A model generated the notes under the pieces. It did no database searches and was not told where the DNA came from. It saw only the letters and a program-made list of their open reading frames with translations. A stretch of 64,000 nt of DNA, from the NCBI GenBank assembly GCA_038238115.1, contig JBBRYB010000007.1, positions 1 through 64,000 of the forward strand. Direction: 5' to 3'. Source of the stretch: JBBRYB01 sp038238115. GTDB lineage: Bacteria; Actinomycetota; Actinomycetes; Propionibacteriales; Nocardioidaceae. Positions 1 to 7,949 of the stretch are shown here, piece after piece. Every line of letters begins with the position of its first letter. Within the stretch, counting starts at the first letter, position 1. The position numbers and the translations under genes were made by a program.

Positions 1-216
1 CCACAACGACAAGAACACACCCGTCAACAACAAGATCACGAAACTCCACAACGCGATCTCCCCAAGCATGAACGACCAGTGGTCCGGAAAGACCTTCCGC
101 AACTGCTTCTTCAGCAGGCCGCCGAGACCGACCCGGTCGTCGAGCCAGGCGACAGCCCCGGCGCCCTTGGCGGGGGAGCCAGAACCAGTGGTGTTGGTGG
201 CTGTTGATGTGCTCAC
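1..216 (-). CDS. qcrB: Cytochrome bc1 complex cytochrome b subunit QcrB (N-terminal part only)
   Basis: This is the amino-terminal 72 codons of the menaquinol-cytochrome c reductase cytochrome b subunit, a membrane protein that carries the quinol-oxidising haems. The visible protein begins VSTSTATNTT and reaches the conserved stretch FPDHWSFMLGEIALWSF, followed by the first transmembrane helix (about residues 52-70). The gene runs off the left edge, so the haem-ligating histidines are not visible. The GTG start at 216 lies 7 bases after the qcrA stop, with AGG just upstream, as expected for the last gene of a ctaE-qcrC-qcrA-qcrB operon. Confidence 0.93.
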   Translation of the reverse strand, partial: MSTSTATNTTGSGSPAKGAGAVAWLDDRVGLGGLLKKQLRKVFPDHWSFMLGEIALWSFVILLLTGVFLSLW

Positions 217-223
217 GACGAGA

Positions 224-1324
224 TCAACCTCGTTCCCAGAAGCTTGGGCCGACGGGCTCGGTGAAGTCGCTCATCGCAATCAGGAAGCCCGAGCTGTCGA
301 CTCCGATGTGAAGCTGCGGAAGCGCTCTGGCGGCCGGGCCGAACAGGACCCTGCCGTTGTCTGCCAGGTCGAACGTCGACTGGTGGCACGGGCACAGCAG
401 CTGGTGGGTCTGGTGCTCCCATAGGCTGATCGGGCAGCCCACGTGAGTGCAGATCTTGGAGTAGCACAAGATGCCCTGCACGCCCCAGTCGGCGCGCGAG
501 GGGTAGGGCGTGATGTCCTCAGGCTGCATGCGCACGACGATGACCGCTGCCTTGGCTTTGGCGTTGAGCAGCTCCGCGCCTTCGTACTCGGGTGGGACGA
601 CCTTGCCGGCTGGCCCGACGTGTTCGAAGAAGAGGTCGGGCTCGGCATTGACCAGGTCGCCCACCTGGAGCTGCGCCGGAGTGATCGGGGCACCGGACAC
701 GTCGTTGACGACCCGGACGCCCTTCCTCCACACCGTCTGGTAGAGGTCCTCGTCCGTCGGAAGCGGCCCGAGGTCGCGCAACAGCACGATGGCAGGCAGC
801 CCCAGCAGCGCCATGGAGCCGAGCAGGCTGTTGCGGATGAGACTGCGCCGACCGAAGCCGGAGTCGGAGACGCCCTGGGAGAACGCCTCGAGAGCCACTT
901 TGCGGTCCTCCTCGCTGGAGGCCGCCGAGTGCCGGTACTCGACGATCTCGTGGTCGCTCATCAGCCTGCGTGCCCACTGGATGGCGCCGATGCCGATGAG
1001 CAGTAGAGCCAGCCCGAGCGACAGCCCAAGGGTGAGGTTGGAGGCGCTGAAGCCCGCGATCGTGGCGCCGGTCTCCGGGTCGGGAGAAAAGCTGAAGTAG
1101 GCGACGCAAAACGCAATCGTCAAGAGCCCGGCCAGCCCGAACATCCCGGCCACCTGGCGCTCGGCGCGCCGTTCGAGCTTGGGGTCGACGTCAGTGGGCC
1201 GCGGCTCGTGCTCCGGAAGTCCCGGGTCCGGCAACGGTTCGGGTGGCACCGCCGGCAGCAGCGAGCCGTCCCGCTCACTGTCCGTGCCCGGGGGTGCGTC
1301 GTCGGGGTAGTGGTCGTCGGTCAT
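224..1324 (-). CDS. qcrA: Rieske iron-sulfur subunit of the cytochrome bcc complex
   Basis: QcrA passes electrons from menaquinol to the dihaem cytochrome QcrC. The 366-residue protein has an acidic, proline-rich cytoplasmic N-terminus, then three predicted membrane helices (about 58-80, 95-120 and 165-190). This is the three-helix actinobacterial form rather than the single-helix mitochondrial form. The C-terminal Rieske domain has both cluster-binding motifs, CTHVGC at 292 and CPCHQS at 311. I chose the ATG at 1324 because it overlaps the qcrC stop as ATGA; an in-frame extension to 1414 would lie entirely inside qcrC. Translation is probably coupled to qcrC. Confidence 0.95.
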   Translation of the reverse strand: MTDDHYPDDAPPGTDSERDGSLLPAVPPEPLPDPGLPEHEPRPTDVDPKLERRAERQVAGMFGLAGLLTIAFCVAYFSFSPDPETGATIAGFSASNLTLGLSLGLALLLIGIGAIQWARRLMSDHEIVEYRHSAASSEEDRKVALEAFSQGVSDSGFGRRSLIRNSLLGSMALLGLPAIVLLRDLGPLPTDEDLYQTVWRKGVRVVNDVSGAPITPAQLQVGDLVNAEPDLFFEHVGPAGKVVPPEYEGAELLNAKAKAAVIVVRMQPEDITPYPSRADWGVQGILCYSKICTHVGCPISLWEHQTHQLLCPCHQSTFDLADNGRVLFGPAARALPQLHIGVDSSGFLIAMSDFTEPVGPSFWERG

Positions 1325-2157
1325 CGACTCTTCTTCTTCTGCACTCTCGCGCCGTTGTTGGCGATCCAGACGGTGACCAGCACGAGCGCGCCGATTCCGC
1401 CGAGCCATCCCCACAGACCCTCAGTCACCGGGCCCTTGCTTCCGAGGTCGGATCCGCCGTAGCTGGGTTGCTCCTTCAGCACGTTGATGTAGGCCACGAT
1501 ATCGCGCTTGTCGTCAGGTGTGAGCACGTCGTCGGAGAAGCCCGGCATCTGCCCCGGCCCCGTCACCATGGCTTCGATGATATGCCGCGGCGACGTGCCG
1601 AGCAGGCTTGGCGCGTAGCCGCCGTGCGGCAAGGCTCCGCCGGCCGCTGCGAAGTTGTGACACGCCGTGCAGTTCGTCTGGAAGAAGGCTCGGCCCCGGC
1701 CGATCTGCTCGGTGGTCGCGCCACTGATGTCGGTCTCTGCGGGACCGGGGATCGCCGGTCCCGGACCCAGGGAGGCGATGTAGGCCGCCAGCGCGCTGAT
1801 CTCGGCGTCGGTGTAGAGGACCGGCTTGCTCGGCGCCTGCACACCTGCCTGCGCGAGTGGCATCCGGCCCGTGCCGACCTGAAAGTCCACGGCCGCCGCC
1901 CCCACACCGATGAGCGGAGGACCGTTGTTGTTGCCGGACTTGGTCACGATCCCCTCGGCATTGAGGCCGTGACAGGTGGCACAGCCGACGACGAAGAGCT
2001 GGCGGCCTTGGTTGATCAGCTGCTGGTCAGCCTTGGACGAGTCCCCGGAGGATGCAGGAGCGAACGCGGAGTACAGCCCACCGGCCACCATGAGGCCGAG
2101 CAGCACCACGACCAGCCCCGCCAGCGGGTGTCGGCGTCGGGTCGACAGGAACAACAC
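1321..2157 (-). CDS. qcrC: Dihaem cytochrome c subunit of the bcc complex
   Basis: QcrC is the membrane-anchored dihaem cytochrome cc that links the bcc complex directly to cytochrome aa3 oxidase in actinobacteria. The 278-residue protein has an N-terminal signal or anchor (about 12-33), two CxxCH haem sites (CATCH at 59 and CTACH at 163) and a C-terminal helix (about 252-268) followed by a basic tail. Two internally repeated cytochrome c folds are expected from the motif spacing. The GTG start at 2157 has a good ribosome-binding site, GGAAAGAGGAAG, just upstream. The gene follows ctaE by 21 bases and overlaps qcrA by 4. Confidence 0.95.
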   Translation of the reverse strand: MLFLSTRRRHPLAGLVVVLLGLMVAGGLYSAFAPASSGDSSKADQQLINQGRQLFVVGCATCHGLNAEGIVTKSGNNNGPPLIGVGAAAVDFQVGTGRMPLAQAGVQAPSKPVLYTDAEISALAAYIASLGPGPAIPGPAETDISGATTEQIGRGRAFFQTNCTACHNFAAAGGALPHGGYAPSLLGTSPRHIIEAMVTGPGQMPGFSDDVLTPDDKRDIVAYINVLKEQPSYGGSDLGSKGPVTEGLWGWLGGIGALVLVTVWIANNGARVQKKKSR

Positions 2158-2178
2158 GGGGCTTCCTCTTTCCGGCCG

Positions 2179-2826
2179 CTACTGGAGCAGGTAGATGGTG
2201 GCGAACAGGCCGATCCACACCACGTCGACGAAGTGCCAGTAGTAGGACACCACGATCGCCGTCACGGCTTGCTCATGGGTGAAGGTCCGGGCCATGAACG
2301 TGCGCCCAATGACGAAGAGGAACGCGATGAGACCACCTGTCACGTGGATGCCGTGGAAGCCTGTTGTGAGATAGAAGATGGAGCCGTACGCCGAGGACGG
2401 GATGGTGACACCGTCTCGGATCAGCGAGTAGTACTCGAAGACCTGTCCGCCGATGAAGAACGACCCCATGACGTAGGTGAGCACGAACCACTCGCGCAGG
2501 CCCCAGGCGCCGACGTTGAGGACGCTGCCCGAGCGGCCGACCTGGCCCCGCTCCGCAGCGAACACCCCCAGCTGGCAGGTCACCGAGCTGAGCACCAGCA
2601 CAGTGGTGTTGACTGACGCGAAAGGAACGTTGAGCTTCTGCGTCTCCTGCGCCCACAGGTCCGGCGTGACCCCCCGGATCGTGAAGTAGCAGGCAAACAG
2701 CGCCGCGAAGAACATCAGCTCGCTGGCCAGCCACACGATCGTGCCGACGCTCACCATGCTCGGTCGGTCGTGCTGGCCGTGCAGCCGGGATGCGGGGATC
2801 GCCGTCGAGGTCGCCACGACACCCAT
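2179..2826 (-). CDS. ctaE: Cytochrome c oxidase subunit III
   Basis: This is subunit III of the aa3-type terminal oxidase, with five predicted membrane helices. The N-terminal part carries the family stretch VGTIVWLASELMFFAALFA, and the C-terminus ends in the typical WHFVDVVWIGLFATIYLL. The ATG at 2826 gives 215 residues, normal for the family; an upstream in-frame start at 2901 would add a non-conserved segment running into the divergent ctaG promoter. It is the first gene of the qcr/cta operon, and the other oxidase subunits are not in the window. The 68-base gap to the divergent ctaG-like gene must hold the operon promoter, but I could not fix a clear -10. Confidence 0.93.
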   Translation of the reverse strand: MGVVATSTAIPASRLHGQHDRPSMVSVGTIVWLASELMFFAALFACYFTIRGVTPDLWAQETQKLNVPFASVNTTVLVLSSVTCQLGVFAAERGQVGRSGSVLNVGAWGLREWFVLTYVMGSFFIGGQVFEYYSLIRDGVTIPSSAYGSIFYLTTGFHGIHVTGGLIAFLFVIGRTFMARTFTHEQAVTAIVVSYYWHFVDVVWIGLFATIYLLQ

Positions 2827-2882
2827 TATGTGGGTACACCCCGCCTCGGGTACTCCCGACCCCCCGCGACCACAACGCTCCC

Positions 2883-2888
2883 TAGACT
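2883..2888 (+). promoter_or_regulatory. -10 hexamer TAGACT of a probable leaderless promoter for the ctaG-like gene
   Basis: TAGACT fits the actinobacterial TANNNT -10 element. Its last base is 6 nt before the GTG start at 2895, so transcription should begin at or next to the start codon. The GGAGG nearby overlaps the start codon and is too close to act as a ribosome-binding site, which supports a leaderless reading. The same hexamer-to-start spacing recurs at many other genes in this window. Confidence 0.6.
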
Positions 2889-2894
2889 GAGGAG

Positions 2895-3806
2895 GTGACA
2901 CTCCTGGCTCACACGGATCTCGGGGTTTCCGTGCCGGCCATCAGCCTCGGGCGGTTGTTCAGCGCCTGGACGTTCGAGCCCGTCGCAGTGGCGCTCGTCA
3001 CCGTGACGGTCGCCGTCTACGTGAGCGGGGTGGTGGTGCTGCGGCGCCGCGGCGACCACTGGTCGAGCTGGCGCACGGCGAGCTTTGTCGGGGTCGGCAT
3101 GGGGTCCTTGGTGGTCGCGACCTGCTCGTCCCTGGCGACGTACGACACAACCCTTCTCAGCACGCACATGGTGCAGCACATGGTGCTCTCGATGGTGGCC
3201 CCGGTCTTCATGGCCCTCGGCGCGCCAGTCACGCTCGCGCTGCGCACCCTCCCGCAGCGCCCGCGCGGCTGGCTGTTGACCGTCCTGCACAGTCGGGTAG
3301 CGGCAGTCCTCTCTTTCCCTGCGGTGGCCCTCGCGCTCTTCATCGCGAGCCCATGGGTGCTCTACTTCTCCGGCGTCTACGAGTCAACGTTGCGCAGCGG
3401 CGCCCTGCACGACCTGATGCACCTGCACTTCGTGGTCGTCGGCTGCCTGTTCTTCTGGCCGTTGCTCGGGCTGGACCCCGTGCCCGGCCGGGTGGCCTAC
3501 CCGTTCCGGATGCTCACCGTCTTCGCCACCCTCCCGTTCCACGCGTTCCTCGGCGTGACGATCATGGCGATGGACACGCTGATCGCGGCGGACTGGTATC
3601 GCGCACTCCACCGCACGTGGCCGCCGACGCCGCTCGACGACCAGCACCTCGCGGGCGGCATCTTGTGGGGCTCGGGCGACATCGTCGGGCTCGTCATCTT
3701 CGGCGTGCTCTTCGTGCAGTGGGTGCGCGAGAGCCAGCGCGAGGCGGCGCGGGTGGACCGTCGGCTCGACCGTGAGGAGGCCGTGCGGCGTACCGCTGCC
3801 AGGTAG
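2895..3806 (+). CDS. CtaG-type (caa3) cytochrome c oxidase assembly factor
   Basis: A 303-residue polytopic membrane protein of the caa3-type CtaG family (DUF1404/caa3_CtaG), needed for assembly of active haem-copper oxidase in Bacillus. It has about seven predicted helices and the family's histidine-rich signature HMVQHMVLSMVAP (near residue 95) plus a second region around DLMHLHFVVVG (near 172); these histidines are candidate metal ligands. The C-terminus is a basic, probably cytoplasmic coil. It is divergent from ctaE, the expected context for an oxidase assembly factor. GTG at 2895 is chosen on the promoter spacing. This family is unrelated to the Cox11-type protein also called CtaG. Confidence 0.88.
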   Translation: MTLLAHTDLGVSVPAISLGRLFSAWTFEPVAVALVTVTVAVYVSGVVVLRRRGDHWSSWRTASFVGVGMGSLVVATCSSLATYDTTLLSTHMVQHMVLSMVAPVFMALGAPVTLALRTLPQRPRGWLLTVLHSRVAAVLSFPAVALALFIASPWVLYFSGVYESTLRSGALHDLMHLHFVVVGCLFFWPLLGLDPVPGRVAYPFRMLTVFATLPFHAFLGVTIMAMDTLIAADWYRALHRTWPPTPLDDQHLAGGILWGSGDIVGLVIFGVLFVQWVRESQREAARVDRRLDREEAVRRTAAR

Positions 3807-3822
3807 CCGAGCCGGAGACCGG

Positions 3823-3828
3823 TAGCAT
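3823..3828 (+). promoter_or_regulatory. -10 hexamer TAGCAT upstream of the receiver-like gene
   Basis: TAGCAT is a TANNNT hexamer 43 nt before the ATG at 3872. It would give a short 5' leader containing the AAGGCAGG purine stretch. No convincing -35 is visible. It is a weak single-site prediction. Confidence 0.4.
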
Positions 3829-3871
3829 CACGCTCGGACGGAACCTCGCGACGCAAGGCAGGTCAGGGACC

Positions 3872-4264
3872 ATGAAGGTGCTCGTGTACAGCGACGACTC
3901 GACCACCCGATCAGAGGTCATGCTCGCCCTGGGGAGGCGCCCGCACCCCGACCTGCCGGCGCTGGAGTACGTCGAGTGTGCCACCGAACCCGTCGTCATC
4001 GCCACGATGGACGCGGGCGGCGTGGACCTGGCCATCCTCGACGGCGAAGCCGTTCCCGCCGGCGGGATGGGCATCGCCCGGCAACTCAAGGACGAGATCT
4101 TCCGCTGTCCCCCCTTGCTCGTGCTGACCGGGCGGGCCGAGGACGGCTGGCTGGCCACGTGGTCGCGCGCCGACGCGGCCGTGTCACACCCGATCGACCC
4201 GATGGTGCTCGCCGCGACCGTGACGCGGCTGCTGCGCCCAGCGGCCGACCTCGCGAAAGGCTGA
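3872..4264 (+). CDS. Degenerate response-regulator receiver-like protein
   Basis: A 130-residue single-domain protein with a receiver-like fold. It opens with MKVLVYSDDS, where the two aspartates match the acidic pair of receivers, and has an aspartate at 57 in LAILDGEA where the phosphoacceptor should be. The region where receivers have a conserved Lys-Pro reads SHPIDP instead, so the lysine is missing. No output domain and no adjacent histidine kinase are present. A gene of this type between the cytochrome genes and trpD is, from memory, common in actinobacteria. Phosphorylation-independent function is an inference from the missing lysine. Confidence 0.75.
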   Translation: MKVLVYSDDSTTRSEVMLALGRRPHPDLPALEYVECATEPVVIATMDAGGVDLAILDGEAVPAGGMGIARQLKDEIFRCPPLLVLTGRAEDGWLATWSRADAAVSHPIDPMVLAATVTRLLRPAADLAKG

Positions 4265-4293
4265 ACGGCGCTCGCCACGCGCCGAGGCTTGCC

Positions 4294-5334
4294 ATGACGC
4301 CTGAGACCCACACCTGGCCGGACGTGCTGTCGGCGCTCATCGGGCGCCGAAACCTGTCTGCAGACGAGACCGGCTGGGCCATGCGAGAGGTCTTGTCCGG
4401 CGATGCGACGCCGTCGCAGATCGCCGGCTTCGCGGTCGCGCTGCGTGCGAAAGGGGAGACGGTCGAGGAAGTTGAGGGCCTTGTCGCGACGATGTACGAC
4501 TTCGCCGCACCGGTGCACTACGACGACCGTTCCGTCGACATCGTGGGCACCGGAGGAGACCGCTCACACAGCGTCAACATCTCCACCATGGCGGCGCTCG
4601 TCGCCGCCGCGGCAGGTGTGCCCGTGGTCAAGCACGGCAACCGAGCGGCCTCGTCGAGCTGCGGGTCGGCCGACGTGCTCGAAGGCCTCGGTATCCGGCT
4701 GGATCTGCTGCCCTCACAGGTGGAGGCCGTGGCGAAGCAGGTCGGCATCACGTTCTGCTTCGCTTCGGTCTTCCACAACGCCCTGCGGCACTCCGCCGTG
4801 ACGCGTCGCGAGCTCGGCGTCGCCACCACCTTCAACTTCCTGGGGCCGCTGGCGAACCCGGCCCGGCCGGCCTCCCAGGCTGTCGGAGTGGCCGATGGTC
4901 GGATGGCGGCCATCATCGCCAGCGTGCTGGCCAGGCGAGGCGTCGATGGGTTCGTGTTCCGTGGCGACGACGGCCTCGACGAGCTGACGACGACGACGAC
5001 GTCCCAGGTCTGGGCCATCGACAAAGGGACGGTCAGCGAGCACCGGCTGGACCCGGCCGACCTTGGCCTGGCTCGCGCACAGCCGGAGGAGCTCAGGGGC
5101 GGGGACGTCGCCTTCAACGTCGGCGCTGTGCACCGGCTGCTGGACGGCGCGACCGGGCCGGTGCGAGACGCGGTACTCCTCAACGCCGCGGCGGGGATCG
5201 CGGCGTACGACGCGCGGGCGGAGCCGTTGGTGGACCGACTCAGCGACGGCATCGTCCGGGCCGCGGCGGCGCTCGAGTCCGGACAGGCCAAGGCCAAGCT
5301 TGCCAGCTGGGTTGCCGCTGTCGCGGCTCTGTGA
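4294..5334 (+). CDS. trpD: Anthranilate phosphoribosyltransferase
   Basis: TrpD transfers phosphoribose from PRPP to anthranilate, the second committed step of tryptophan synthesis. The 346-residue protein is full length. It has the PRPP-binding GTGGD at 85, followed by SVNIST, the KHGNRAASSSCGSAD anthranilate/phosphate-binding loop, and a C-terminal alpha/beta region with a DELTT motif. I chose the ATG at 4294, preceded by GAGG six bases upstream, because it removes a long extension that is only a shadow of the receiver-like gene. Other trp genes are absent; trpD beside the cytochrome genes is also the arrangement in mycobacteria. Confidence 0.95.
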   Translation: MTPETHTWPDVLSALIGRRNLSADETGWAMREVLSGDATPSQIAGFAVALRAKGETVEEVEGLVATMYDFAAPVHYDDRSVDIVGTGGDRSHSVNISTMAALVAAAAGVPVVKHGNRAASSSCGSADVLEGLGIRLDLLPSQVEAVAKQVGITFCFASVFHNALRHSAVTRRELGVATTFNFLGPLANPARPASQAVGVADGRMAAIIASVLARRGVDGFVFRGDDGLDELTTTTTSQVWAIDKGTVSEHRLDPADLGLARAQPEELRGGDVAFNVGAVHRLLDGATGPVRDAVLLNAAAGIAAYDARAEPLVDRLSDGIVRAAAALESGQAKAKLASWVAAVAAL

Positions 5335-5357
5335 AGGTGGCAAGGCTGTCTTGACGG

Positions 5358-5639
5358 CTACTCGTCCACCCCGAGCGAAAACGCGGCCTCGAGGTCGTGA
5401 CTGGAGTAGGCACGGAACGCGATATGCGTCTCGGTCGAGAGGACGCCCGGCACCTTGTTGATGTGGTCGGGGACCAGGGCCGCCACGTCGTCGTGCCTGC
5501 GAACGCGCAGCAGCGCGATCAGATCGATCTCGCCGGTCACGGAGTAGACCTCGCTGACGCCGTCGATGGACGCGATCGTCTCGGCCACTTCGGGGATCCG
5601 TGCCACGTCGGCCTTGATGAAGACGATGGCGGTGATCAC
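5358..5639 (-). CDS. Stand-alone Lrp/AsnC ligand-binding (RAM) domain protein
   Basis: A 93-residue protein made of only the effector-binding, oligomerising half of Lrp/AsnC regulators, with no helix-turn-helix. It starts VITAIVFIKADVARIPEVAE and shows the family pattern of alternating strands and helices, including a VTGEIDLIALLRV strand region. Such stand-alone RAM proteins form ring oligomers and bind amino acids, so a sensor or adaptor role is likely, but the ligand is unknown. The GTG at 5639 has GAGGAG six bases upstream and gives the usual family length. It converges on trpD with only 23 bases between them. Confidence 0.85.
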   Translation of the reverse strand: MITAIVFIKADVARIPEVAETIASIDGVSEVYSVTGEIDLIALLRVRRHDDVAALVPDHINKVPGVLSTETHIAFRAYSSHDLEAAFSLGVDE

Positions 5640-5673
5640 GGCAAGCTCCTCAGCAGGCGGATTGAACGCCGCC

Positions 5674-5679
5674 AGCCTA
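5674..5679 (-). promoter_or_regulatory. -10 hexamer TAGGCT for the AsnC/RAM gene
   Basis: On the minus strand TAGGCT lies about 35 nt upstream of the GTG at 5639. It overlaps the stop codon of the exonuclease–GIY-YIG gene (5677-5679). This suggests that the small regulator can be transcribed separately from its upstream neighbour. Confidence 0.4.
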
Positions 5680-7464
5680 ACGGGCCGGGCGGGACAGGGT
5701 AGAGGACAGACGTGGCGTGTCGAAGGGCACGAGCGACTCACGTGAGACCTCGATCGCGTCGAGCATCCCCCGGTGTGACTCTGCGCCCCCGAGCGGGCAC
5801 GACCACACGCCCTCGACGTGCACCAGCCGCACGCCGCTCTGTTCGAGCCAGCGCAGGATCTTCTCGGACTCCTCCGGGGTGGCGGCAGGAGCGGGTCCGG
5901 GGCCGGCGATGACCGTCTCGGCGGACAAGCGCAGTTGATCGGTCCAGTCACGGGCGCTCACGGCGGGTGGTATGACGCCGGCACCGGCCAGCCTGCCGTG
6001 CCGGATCACGTGGGCCTCCCACCGACCCCCTACGCCGCGACGGGCAGCCACGATCTCCTGGCACGAGGTCAGCGCGCGCAACCGCTGCGACCGCGCGGCG
6101 GCCCGGATGAAGCTCGTCATCCGGTGCCGGTGGGTGGTTGCCTCCTCGTACCGCTCGGATGCGGCGAGCAGCGCCATCCGGTGGCGCAGCGCCTCGGTAA
6201 CGCGCGCGGGACTGGACTCGAGGCTCTCGCGGAGCGCCTCGAGGGTCATGGCGTAGTCCACCGCGGACGCCGTGCCGTCACACGGGGCCAGACAGCGGCC
6301 CATCTCCGCGAGTGCGCAGGCACTGCGGTTGGAATCCCTCGGGAGCCGCCCGGAGCATTGGCGGATCGGGAAGCACTCGTGCAGCGCCGCGACGGCCGCC
6401 TCGGCGGACATCCGCGACCGGAACGGGCCGAGGTAGTCGGCCTGGTCGTCGAGCACCTGCTTGACGAGAGACAGCCGCGGCCACGGCTCGACCGTGAGCT
6501 TGACCCACGTGACCCTCTCGGGAAACTTCGAGCGGCGGTTGTAGCGCGGCTTGTGCTCGGCGATCAGGCGCAGCTCTCGGACTTCGGCCTCGAGCGCGGT
6601 CGCACAGGTGATGCCCTGCACCGCCTCGGCGATCCCGACCATCTCGCCCATCCTCGACCTGGTCTCGCTCGCGGTGAAGTAGGTGCGAACCCGGCTGCGG
6701 AGATCCTTGGACGTGCCGACGTAGAGCACCCGGCCGCGGCCGTCCCGGAAGAGGTAGACGCCAGGCAGATGCGGCAGCTGCTCGGCGAGGTGCCGCTTCT
6801 TGCGCTGTCCGACCGACACGCGCGACGAGAACGTCTGAAGCTCTTCGAGGGTATGCACGCCCAAGTTGCCGAGGCGCTCGATCAGGCCATGCAGCACGTC
6901 GACGGTGGCCCGGGCGTCAGCCAGCGCACGGTGGTTGGGCGTCGTGGTGGAGCGAAACAGCCGCGCCAGCGTGGACAGCTTGCAGTTGGGCGCGTCGTCG
7001 CGGGTGACCACGCGGCGTGCCAGCTTGGCGGTGTCGAGCACTTCGAAGCGTGGCCAGCCCATGCCGATCGCCTCGGCGTAGTGGCGCAGGAAGCCGATGT
7101 CGAACGGGGCGTTGTGAGCGACCAACACACTGCCACGAGCGAACTCCACAAATGCCGGCAGCGTGGACTCGATGCGCGGCGCCGTGGCCACCATCGCATT
7201 CGTGATGCCGGTGAGAACCGCGATGAACGGTGGGATCACGTCGCTGGGCTTGACCAGGGTCTGGAACTCGCCAAGCAGCTCACCGCATCGGACCTTCACC
7301 GCGCCGATCTCGGTGATGGAGGAGCCGCCTGCAGCCGATCCGCCCGTCGTCTCGAGATCGACCACGACGAACGTGACGTCGCGCAGCGCAGTGCCCAGCT
7401 CGTCGAAGGTCTGTTGCAGCGCGGCGGGGGGCTGGACCGACGCTGAGTCGAGCAGGCTGCTCAT
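5677..7464 (-). CDS. DEDDh 3'-5' exonuclease fused to a UvrC-type GIY-YIG endonuclease
   Basis: A 595-residue two-enzyme fusion. Residues about 28-200 form a DnaQ-like DEDDh exonuclease: DLE at 36-38, HNAPFD at 118, and HRALADA at 178 with the catalytic histidine and last aspartate. Residues about 230-310 form a GIY-YIG nuclease domain (PGVYLFRDGRGRVLYVG), followed by a UvrC-like region with a cysteine cluster (CSGR, CALAEMGRCLAPC). The M. tuberculosis counterpart is, from memory, Rv2191. UvrC's own C-terminal endonuclease half is missing, so this is not the canonical excision nuclease; a role in DNA repair or processing is inferred. The ATG at 7464 fits the first conserved residues. Confidence 0.88.
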   Translation of the reverse strand: MSSLLDSASVQPPAALQQTFDELGTALRDVTFVVVDLETTGGSAAGGSSITEIGAVKVRCGELLGEFQTLVKPSDVIPPFIAVLTGITNAMVATAPRIESTLPAFVEFARGSVLVAHNAPFDIGFLRHYAEAIGMGWPRFEVLDTAKLARRVVTRDDAPNCKLSTLARLFRSTTTPNHRALADARATVDVLHGLIERLGNLGVHTLEELQTFSSRVSVGQRKKRHLAEQLPHLPGVYLFRDGRGRVLYVGTSKDLRSRVRTYFTASETRSRMGEMVGIAEAVQGITCATALEAEVRELRLIAEHKPRYNRRSKFPERVTWVKLTVEPWPRLSLVKQVLDDQADYLGPFRSRMSAEAAVAALHECFPIRQCSGRLPRDSNRSACALAEMGRCLAPCDGTASAVDYAMTLEALRESLESSPARVTEALRHRMALLAASERYEEATTHRHRMTSFIRAAARSQRLRALTSCQEIVAARRGVGGRWEAHVIRHGRLAGAGVIPPAVSARDWTDQLRLSAETVIAGPGPAPAATPEESEKILRWLEQSGVRLVHVEGVWSCPLGGAESHRGMLDAIEVSRESLVPFDTPRLSSTLSRPAR

Positions 7465-7528
7465 GCTCGCCAACGCTAGGTGTGGCCGCCGACGAAACCG
7501 GCGAGACGCGCCAGGGGCCTCGTCCGGC

Positions 7529-7837
7529 TCAGCCGCGGATCTCGTCACCTCTCTTGAGCGCACGAACCACCTGTTGGACAGCGGGATCTCCGAGAAACCT
7601 CCTGAAGACGACGACCGGTCGGCTGGCGGCAGAGACCCGGGCCCGGTCGGAGAGGCTCTCGTGACACAGCACGACATCGGCGTCGCGGGGGATGGCGTTC
7701 ACGATCGCCTGCTCGACCACCACGGGCGTGTCAGCGAGCTCGCCTTGCAGCATGCGCGCGAGCATCACACCGCTGCCCATACCGGCGTCGCATGCCACCA
7801 CAAGCTTCCGCACGTCGGCGGCGCTCACGGCGATCAT
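7529..7837 (-). CDS. Orphan PTS EIIB protein, mannitol/lactose-type fold
   Basis: A 102-residue stand-alone phosphotransferase-system EIIB domain. The active-site loop reads VVACDAGMGSGVMLARML, with the phosphorylatable cysteine at 16, closely resembling the mannitol EIIB loop. The remainder has a compact alpha/beta pattern and ends KRGDEIRG. No EIIC permease, EIIA, HPr or sugar enzyme lies nearby, so it cannot work as a transport unit from this locus alone. It may serve a distant permease or act as a phosphorylation-dependent regulator. ATG at 7837 has GAGGAG 11 bases upstream. Confidence 0.8.
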   Translation of the reverse strand: MIAVSAADVRKLVVACDAGMGSGVMLARMLQGELADTPVVVEQAIVNAIPRDADVVLCHESLSDRARVSAASRPVVVFRRFLGDPAVQQVVRALKRGDEIRG

Positions 7838-7937
7838 CGCGGGTGCTGCTCCTCGAGGCGGTGGGGGAGATGGTGCTGATCCGATCATCCAACGCGCCAC
7901 CGGGTCGCGGCAAGGTCGTGCGGTTGTTCCCGCCGGA

Positions 7938-7943
7938 TAGGCT
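7938..7943 (+). promoter_or_regulatory. -10 hexamer TAGGCT, leaderless promoter of the leader ORF and NYN gene
   Basis: TAGGCT ends 6 nt before the ATG at 7950. This is the same hexamer-to-start distance seen at the other leaderless starts in the window. It places the transcription start at the first codon of the 12-codon leader ORF. Confidence 0.6.
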
Positions 7944-7949
7944 CGAAGC

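Noticed and set aside
5818..7446. 542-codon open frame on the plus strand across the exonuclease–GIY-YIG gene
   Set aside because: It is opposite to intact DEDDh and GIY-YIG motifs and has a shadow-type composition.
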